Notes under the pieces: model-generated | Database searches by the model: none | Seen by the model: the letters and a program-made list of their open reading frames with translations, nothing else | What the model was told of the DNA's origin: nothing | Assembly: GCA_964453055.1 (NCBI GenBank) | Contig: CAYVOD010000015.1 | Location: 1 to 28,276, forward strand | Direction: 5' to 3' | Length of the DNA: 28,276 nt | Source: UBA2256 sp964453055 | Lineage (GTDB): Bacteria; Spirochaetota; Spirochaetia; Treponematales; Rectinemataceae | Shown here: positions 23,798 to 28,276 of the stretch, piece after piece | Numbering within the stretch: position 1 is the first letter of the stretch | Layout: each line of letters starts with the position of its first letter | Position numbers and translations under genes: made by a program

Positions 23798-24394
23798 TTA
23801 AATACGAGCGACCAGGTGCTCGATGAGAATCTTGGCTCCGATGCCTACCAGGACCGCTCCCCCGATTATGTCCGCCCAGTCTCCGAAAAGCCGTTTCAGG
23901 TTTTTCCCGAACTGGATTCCAAGAAGGCATACCACAAAGGTGGTGATGCCGATGATCACCGATGGCCACAGGATAGGCGAGCCTATCAGGCACAGCGAAA
24001 GGCCGACGGCTAGTGCGTCTATGCTGGTGGCCAGGGCTAGGAGCGTCAGGCTGTGGACCTTCATGATACCATGGTCCTTGACCTCGTCAGGATCGGGGCA
24101 GTAGGCGGGTATTCTGGCTCGGATTCCTTCCCAGAGCATCTTCCCGCCCACGAAGGCTAGAAGGCCGAAGGCGATCCAGTGGTCATAGCCCTGGATGAGC
24201 TGCCTGAAGGTAGAGCCCAGAAGCCAGCCGGCTAGGGGCATGGCGAACTGGAAAAAGCCGAAAAACGAGGCTGCCCGCAGGCTTACCGACCTCGGCATGG
24301 AATCGGTGCATATGGAAGCTGAAATGGAGACAGCCAGGGCGTCCATCGAGAGAGCCAAGCCCATGAGAAAACTCGTCAGCAGGATCGAATCCAC
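23798..24394 (-). CDS. mntP: Manganese efflux pump MntP
   Basis: A 198-residue inner-membrane protein with six predicted helices and the two internal-repeat signatures of MntP: LALSMDALAVSISAS in helix 1 and LATSIDALAVGLSL in helix 4, whose aspartates are needed for manganese export in the characterised family members. The initiator is GTG at 24394, supported by GAGGGAG 7 nt upstream. It lies 12 nt after the polyprenyl synthase gene on the same strand, so the two are probably co-transcribed. In many bacteria mntP is controlled by a manganese riboswitch (yybP-ykoY); none fits in the short space here. Confidence 0.93.
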   Translation of the reverse strand: MDSILLTSFLMGLALSMDALAVSISASICTDSMPRSVSLRAASFFGFFQFAMPLAGWLLGSTFRQLIQGYDHWIAFGLLAFVGGKMLWEGIRARIPAYCPDPDEVKDHGIMKVHSLTLLALATSIDALAVGLSLCLIGSPILWPSVIIGITTFVVCLLGIQFGKNLKRLFGDWADIIGGAVLVGIGAKILIEHLVARI

Positions 24395-24406
24395 CTGAGG
24401 ACTCCC

Positions 24407-25384
24407 TCAATACCTTCGCTGGAGGAGGGCTTCGGCCGCGGCCATGAGTTCTTGTTTGGCCGGGCAGGAAGGAAGCCGCTCGATTTCCACCCTGGCCCGG
24501 GCGGTGAATCGCTGGGCTATCGTTCTCGCCTCGTCCAGGGCTCCGGCGGAGACGACTATGCGCACGATTTCGGAGACTTTCCGGTCGTCCATAGGTTTTC
24601 CCAGGAGGGATCTTAAAGAGGATTCGTCCTTCTTGAGGGCGAGGATGAGGGGGAGGGTGCAGAGCCCTTCCTTTATATCGTTGCCGACAGGCTTCCTCAG
24701 AGTCTTGTCGTCGGATTCGTAATCAAGAATATCGTCTATTATCTGGAAGGCCATGCCGATGTCGTAGCCGGCCCGGCGCAGCGCCTGGGTCACGAAGGGG
24801 TCGGCCTTGGCTTCGCTGGCGCCCACGTGGAGCGAGAGGGAAAAAAGCGCCGCCGTCTTGCCGGCTATCGTCCGCAGGTAACTTCGCTTAGAGGTCGAGA
24901 AGCGGAATTTTCCCATGTCCTGCCCGATTTCGGCCGAACAGATGCCGCCGACGAAGCGAGCCAGGACTCGGGCGCTCTTGAGGTCCGCGTAATCGGCCAC
25001 GAGGCGGAAGCTTTGCGAGAAAAGCCAGTCGCCGGCCAGGATGGCGTTCGTGACGCCGAAATCGGTATGCAGCGTGGAAATGCCGCGGCGGATGGCCGCG
25101 TCGTCGATGATGTCGTCGTGCACCAAGCTGGCGGTATGGATCAGTTCCACCGCCGCGGCGATATGGTGGATCCTGTCTTCCCTCGAAGGGCCTTTGCCCT
25201 TGGGCCCGAATCCCGATCCGATTATAACGAAGGCGGGCCTGAGCATCTTGCCGCCCGAGAGGACGAGACGCTTCGTAGCCTCGGCCAGCGGATAGCCCGG
25301 ATCGCTCAAGGTTTCCGCCAAGAGGGTCTCGACTCGATCCAGGCGCTTGCCCAAGTGGGGTGAATTTTTCCAGATATCAGTCAT
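24407..25384 (-). CDS. Long-chain trans-polyprenyl diphosphate synthase
   Basis: A 325-residue class I trans-prenyltransferase that extends an allylic diphosphate with isopentenyl diphosphate. The first Asp-rich motif is DDIID (residues 90-94) in LVHDDIIDDAAIRRG; the second is DDILDYESDD followed by KPVGNDIKEG. GGKMLRPA near residue 45 binds isopentenyl diphosphate. The fifth residue before the first motif is Ala85, not an aromatic, which in this family goes with long products (C30 and above). A quinone side chain or lipid carrier is therefore likely, and the upstream NDH-2-type dehydrogenase makes a quinone plausible; chain length and use are inferred. The ribosome site before the ATG is weak. 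Confidence 0.92.
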   Translation of the reverse strand: MTDIWKNSPHLGKRLDRVETLLAETLSDPGYPLAEATKRLVLSGGKMLRPAFVIIGSGFGPKGKGPSREDRIHHIAAAVELIHTASLVHDDIIDDAAIRRGISTLHTDFGVTNAILAGDWLFSQSFRLVADYADLKSARVLARFVGGICSAEIGQDMGKFRFSTSKRSYLRTIAGKTAALFSLSLHVGASEAKADPFVTQALRRAGYDIGMAFQIIDDILDYESDDKTLRKPVGNDIKEGLCTLPLILALKKDESSLRSLLGKPMDDRKVSEIVRIVVSAGALDEARTIAQRFTARARVEIERLPSCPAKQELMAAAEALLQRRY

Positions 25385-25413
25385 CTTCTTTTAATACCTT
25401 GCTAGGGCAAAGC

Positions 25414-25460
25414 AAAAAAAAGCCGGAGTTCCTCTTCGACTCGCGAAAGGACCTCCGGCT
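25414..25460 (-). terminator. Rho-independent terminator of the NADH dehydrogenase gene
   Basis: On the minus strand a stem of 13 positions with one mismatch (25460-25448 with 25433-25421) is followed by eight Ts (25421-25414). It begins about 22 nt after the stop of the dehydrogenase gene and separates it from the polyprenyl synthase gene. Confidence 0.9.
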
Positions 25461-25482
25461 CTCGCCCCTGGATTATCGCTCT

Positions 25483-27501
25483 TTACTTGCTGGGGTCATC
25501 GGCATAGAAATGCCACTTGCGGGCGAACCTGGTGCCGTTCCACCACTTCTTGAAGAAGGGGACGACCCAGTGGTCAAGGCCGAAGGCCCGGCCGGCGCCG
25601 CCCAACATCACGATAGCGGCGAAGACGAACCAAAGCTGGTTCCAGGAGAACATGCCCGACATGGTGAATATGACGCACATGCCTATGCTCGCCGCCGCGG
25701 CCAGCCAGGTGAAGCAGCCGCCGAAGAGGGCGAGGCCTATAGCGATTTCCATGAACACGATCATGATCTGGAAGAGGCTGAAGGGCAGGTAGGCGAATAT
25801 GCCGTCCATGAAGGTGGTTCTGAACCATGTGACTATGCCCGACTGGGGGTCGAAGATCGGCTTGGCCAGATCCCAGACCGCCTTGTATACCTTTTCGGCG
25901 CCTTGGGCGACGGTGTCCGTCGCCGAGTCGACCGCGGCGCTGGCTGCGCTGGTAACGTCGGCCAGTGTGGTAGCGGTGGTCGCCGCTGCGTCCCAGGCAC
26001 CGCTGGCGGCGCTGGTCGCCGCTATGGTAGTGGTGGTCTCAGCCGCGCCTTCCCAGGCGGCGCTGGCCGCGCTCGCGGCGTCGGCAACTACCACGCCCTT
26101 CTGGACAACGCCGGGGGAGAACATCCAGCTCGAGCTGGAGCCCTTGGCGAAATCAAGCCAACCCTCGCCGATCTTGTTGATGCCTTCGAAGAGCCACATG
26201 AGTCCCAGCCAGAGGCGCAGCAGAAGCACCCAGTAGAAGCGGAGATTGTGGCTGACGAAACCTCCGACGAAGGTTCTTCTGTTCTTCATGTCCAGGAACT
26301 CGTGCTTGAAGTATTCCCAGACCTGGTTGATGCCGGCGATGTTGAAGAGATAGAACATGTTGATGAAGTGCTTGAAGAACATGGCGATAAAGCCCGAGCT
26401 CTTCATTCCGCCGGCGTTGGCCACGCCGTAGCGTCCGCCGATGGAGACCATGAAACCGTGATAGTTGGGCTTGAAAACATGGCGCTCGCCGCCCTCGATG
26501 TCGGCGATGATGTTCTTGGCGGCGGCTTCGGCGGAGAAGTGGGCAGATTCGACCACCTGGGCCATGGGCTTGCCGTTCAGCATGAGGCCGGCGTTGTCGC
26601 CCACCACGTACACGTTCGGGTACTGGGTGGACCTCATGCCATCGTCGCAATCGATGCGGTTGCGCTTGCCCATGGGCAAGGCGAGGGAGCCTGCGAAGCT
26701 GGAACCCTTGACGCCGCAGGTCCAGATGAAGGTATCGGTCTCGACGATCTCGCCGGACTTTAATAGCACTCTGCCCGGCTCTGCGCCGACGATGGCCTGT
26801 CCGAGCATGACCTTGCAGCCCTTCTTGGCCAGGTACTTTTCCGCCTTGGCGCGCAGGGGCTCTTCCAGAATGGGGAGGATGGAGGGCAGGGCCTCGATGT
26901 TGGTGATCTGGACATCCTTGGGGTCCATGTAGTATTTGCGGCACATGACATCGCGGAGCTCGAGCAGCTCGCCGACCATTTCGATGCCGGTAAAGCCCGC
27001 GCCGGCCACCACGAAGTTGAGCATGCGCTTGCGCGCCGCCGGATCCAGTTCCTTGGACGCTGCGTAAAAAACATGCTCCACGTGGTTGCGGATTTTCATC
27101 GCGTCTTCGAAGGACCAGAGGGTAAAGCTGTTCTCCTTGATTCCCGGAATGCCGAAAAACTCGGGCTCGGCGCCCACGCCGACTACGCAGAAGTCGAAAT
27201 CGTAATTGGCGATCGTGCCCGTGGCTTTCTTAGCTTCGAAATCAACGGCCTTGATAGTGTCCTGAACGACATTGATCCGCTTGGTGGCGAAAATCTTGCG
27301 GAAACTGACCTGGACAGACTCAGGCTCTGTCCTCCACCCGGCTACTTCGTGCAGCTCCGTCATAAGGGTGTGGAAGGGTTTGGAATCCACCAAGGTGATT
27401 TCGATGCCGGTGTTTTTCCTGAAGTGTTTTTCCAGGATCTTACCCGCCCAGACTCCGCCATATCCGCCGCCGATTATGAGGATCTTTTTTGTTTCGCTCA
27501 T
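25483..27501 (-). CDS. NDH-2-type NADH dehydrogenase fused to a DoxX-like membrane domain
   Basis: A 672-residue fusion. Residues 1 to about 410 are a type II NADH:quinone oxidoreductase: the FAD site IIGGGYGGVWAG (9-20), the NADH site VVAGAGFTGIEMVGEL (164-179), the second FAD motif VYVVGDNAG (297-305), and an amphipathic membrane-anchoring segment at 371-395. Residues about 420-642 are a DoxX-like four-helix membrane domain (helices near 422-441, 571-594, 597-617, 622-640). Between its first and second helices is a ~110-residue insert with three Ala/Thr-rich repeats (477-538). It would pass electrons from NADH to quinone without pumping; the DoxX part may dock a quinone or partner. The ATG at 27501 has GGGAG 8 nt upstream. 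A single-gene unit with its own promoter and terminator. Confidence 0.9.
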   Translation of the reverse strand: MSETKKILIIGGGYGGVWAGKILEKHFRKNTGIEITLVDSKPFHTLMTELHEVAGWRTEPESVQVSFRKIFATKRINVVQDTIKAVDFEAKKATGTIANYDFDFCVVGVGAEPEFFGIPGIKENSFTLWSFEDAMKIRNHVEHVFYAASKELDPAARKRMLNFVVAGAGFTGIEMVGELLELRDVMCRKYYMDPKDVQITNIEALPSILPILEEPLRAKAEKYLAKKGCKVMLGQAIVGAEPGRVLLKSGEIVETDTFIWTCGVKGSSFAGSLALPMGKRNRIDCDDGMRSTQYPNVYVVGDNAGLMLNGKPMAQVVESAHFSAEAAAKNIIADIEGGERHVFKPNYHGFMVSIGGRYGVANAGGMKSSGFIAMFFKHFINMFYLFNIAGINQVWEYFKHEFLDMKNRRTFVGGFVSHNLRFYWVLLLRLWLGLMWLFEGINKIGEGWLDFAKGSSSSWMFSPGVVQKGVVVADAASAASAAWEGAAETTTTIAATSAASGAWDAAATTATTLADVTSAASAAVDSATDTVAQGAEKVYKAVWDLAKPIFDPQSGIVTWFRTTFMDGIFAYLPFSLFQIMIVFMEIAIGLALFGGCFTWLAAAASIGMCVIFTMSGMFSWNQLWFVFAAIVMLGGAGRAFGLDHWVVPFFKKWWNGTRFARKWHFYADDPSK
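25888..26073 (-). repeat. Three tandem ~21-residue coding repeats in the DoxX insert
   Basis: Residues 477-496, 497-517 and 518-538 of the fusion protein each begin SAAS(A/G)A followed by W or V, an acidic residue or Glu-Gly, and a Thr/Ala-rich tail. Unit lengths are 20, 21 and 21 residues. At DNA level the copies share GCGGCGCTGG-like stretches (read on the plus strand) but have diverged. Periodicity of 21 would fit three heptads of an amphipathic helix. Confidence 0.75.
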
Positions 27502-27721
27502 AAGAGAAACTCCCGATTGAAGATGTGTACGGTAAAAATTACAGGAAATTATAACATGACCTTGGAAAAATTACTATATGCTTATATCGATATATCCTGC
27601 TTCTTGGCCAGTATTCACTTTTACCTGGATTTACGGTATTCTTAATCACTACCTTCGTGTCTGAATGAATACAAGAAGCCCGATTAAAGATGGGCCGTAA
27701 CTTTATAGTACAGGAAAGCTT
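27502..27721. promoter_or_regulatory. Divergent A+T-rich intergenic region
   Basis: These 220 bases separate the minus-strand NADH dehydrogenase from the plus-strand DEAD-box-like gene and are much richer in A+T than the genes. They hold the extended -10 for the dehydrogenase (27548-27556). For the plus-strand gene I see only TATAGT at 27704-27709, too near the ribosome site (AGGAAAG, 27712-27718) and without a -35, so its promoter is not assigned. Confidence 0.55.
27548..27556 (-). promoter_or_regulatory. Extended -10 promoter of the NADH dehydrogenase gene
   Basis: On the minus strand the sequence reads TGTTATAAT, a perfect extended -10 (TGn plus TATAAT). It predicts a transcript start near 27541 and a leader of about 40 nt. 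No good -35 is present, as is usual for extended -10 promoters. Confidence 0.65.
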
Positions 27722-28276
27722 ATGGATTTTTCACGATTTTCAATCGACGCCGCATTGCTAGAAGGCGCTGCGGCTTCGGATACTTATCGGGCGGTTTTTT
27801 ATGAACGGTTGTTGGTCGAACTCTTCGAAAAAAAAGAAAATATTTTCGTCAAAACCGATATCGAGCAGGACAGGGCGAGCATATTCGCGTTTCCCTTGAT
27901 GCATTGGGCTTTTTCCAGGCGAGGCAAGGGACTGCCGGCTTCCAGGGCCTTGTATCTATGCGCCGAGGAGGAAGCCGCGCGGTCGGCTTTCGAGGCGGCA
28001 CGGACTATGCTCGGTCCAAGCATGACCGGCCCAAAGCTCTGCCTTCTGGGAAAGACCGCCTCCGTTCCAGCTTCGGAGGGCGAACTCGCTTCCGCGGATT
28101 GCGTTTTCGCGACTCTCGAAGCTTTTTGGGAGACTTTTCGAGAGGACAGCCTCACGCCCCGAGAATTCGGCTTCATAATCGCCGATCAAGCGGAGCTGCT
28201 CGCCGAAAAACCAGGCGAGTCGCTGCGCAGCGTCCAGGGAAGGCTTCTTCCCTCCTGGGAGCGCCGCGGCCTGGTC
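27722..28276 (+). CDS. DEAD-box helicase-like protein with degenerate ATPase motifs, 3' end missing
   Basis: The frame is open from the ATG at 27722 (AGGAAAG upstream) to the window end, giving the first 185 residues. The layout follows a DEAD-box RecA-like domain 1: a strand at the motif I position (NIFVKTDIEQDR, residues 40-51) then IFAFPLMHWA, a motif Ia-like LYLCAEEEAARSAFEAAR (77-94), a motif Ib-like VFATLEAFWETF (128-139), and FIIADQAELL (151-160) at motif II. Key residues are lost: no A-x2-G-x-GKT P-loop at motif I, and DQAE (155-158) in place of DEAD. It is probably RNA-associated but unlikely to be an ordinary ATP-driven helicase. The second domain lies outside the window. A more remote relation to SF2 proteins cannot be excluded. 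Confidence 0.6.
   Translation, partial: MDFSRFSIDAALLEGAAASDTYRAVFYERLLVELFEKKENIFVKTDIEQDRASIFAFPLMHWAFSRRGKGLPASRALYLCAEEEAARSAFEAARTMLGPSMTGPKLCLLGKTASVPASEGELASADCVFATLEAFWETFREDSLTPREFGFIIADQAELLAEKPGESLRSVQGRLLPSWERRGLV

Noticed and set aside
23776..23800. GC-rich stretch followed by five Ts after the EIIA gene
   Set aside because: It could be the V-ATPase operon terminator, but I could not pair a convincing stem by eye, so it is not listed.
25360..26763. 467-residue plus-strand frame opposite the NADH dehydrogenase
   Set aside because: Composition is His/Gly/Asp-rich with no motifs, as expected from antisense of a high-GC gene; the minus-strand frame has clear FAD and NADH motifs.

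Overview
The window is a high-GC bacterial scaffold segment of about 28.3 kb. It holds one run of 100 Ns (1812-1911) and is cut inside a gene at each end. Taxonomy is inferred only: a complete V-type (rather than F-type) ATPase operon, an NDH-2/DoxX fusion and a fructose-family PTS EIIA would suit a GC-rich spirochaete of the Treponema/Spirochaeta lineage, but other V-ATPase-bearing bacteria are not excluded. No rRNA, tRNA, CRISPR array, insertion sequence or phage gene was seen. The content is metabolic and bioenergetic.

Layout. 1-1004: 3' part of a GH13 alpha-amylase-type gene (+). 1075-1698: LUD-domain protein (-), with a strong terminator at 1004-1053. 1757-1966: a 55-bp direct repeat either side of the N gap, probably an assembly k-mer overlap. 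2072-2869: HAD-IIA phosphatase (-). 2992-7348: consensus promoter, cobalamin riboswitch, then the translationally coupled operon cobT-btuF-btuC-btuD for B12 uptake and lower-ligand activation. 7451-12821: promoter, XRE-cupin regulator, then leuC-leuD-leuA-leuB for leucine synthesis from 2-oxoisovalerate, with a terminator-like hairpin between leuD and leuA. 12818-13693: aldose 1-epimerase-like protein (-).

14063-22757: a nine-gene V-type ATPase operon in the order H/G-C-I-K-F-E-A-B-D. Most joints are 4-bp ATGA overlaps. It is followed closely by a universal-stress-like gene and a stand-alone PTS EIIA gene. 23798-25384: mntP (manganese exporter) and a long-chain polyprenyl diphosphate synthase (-). 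25483-27501: an NDH-2 NADH dehydrogenase fused to a DoxX membrane domain (-), with its own promoter and terminator. 27722 to the end: a divergent gene resembling a DEAD-box helicase whose ATPase motifs are degenerate.

How it fits together. The B12 and leucine blocks are self-contained operons, each with a visible control element (riboswitch; XRE-cupin protein). The second half concerns membrane energetics: ion-pumping ATPase, quinone-type NADH dehydrogenase, and the polyprenyl synthase that could make a quinone tail or lipid carrier. The most unusual items are (i) three ~21-residue Ala/Thr-rich repeats in the DoxX part of the NADH dehydrogenase fusion, (ii) the DEAD-box-like protein with DQAE in place of DEAD and no recognisable P-loop, (iii) the Usp-EIIA tail on the V-ATPase operon, and (iv) the regulator-led leu operon with an internal terminator-like hairpin. 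I found no convincing wholly new multi-gene system; these are the best leads.
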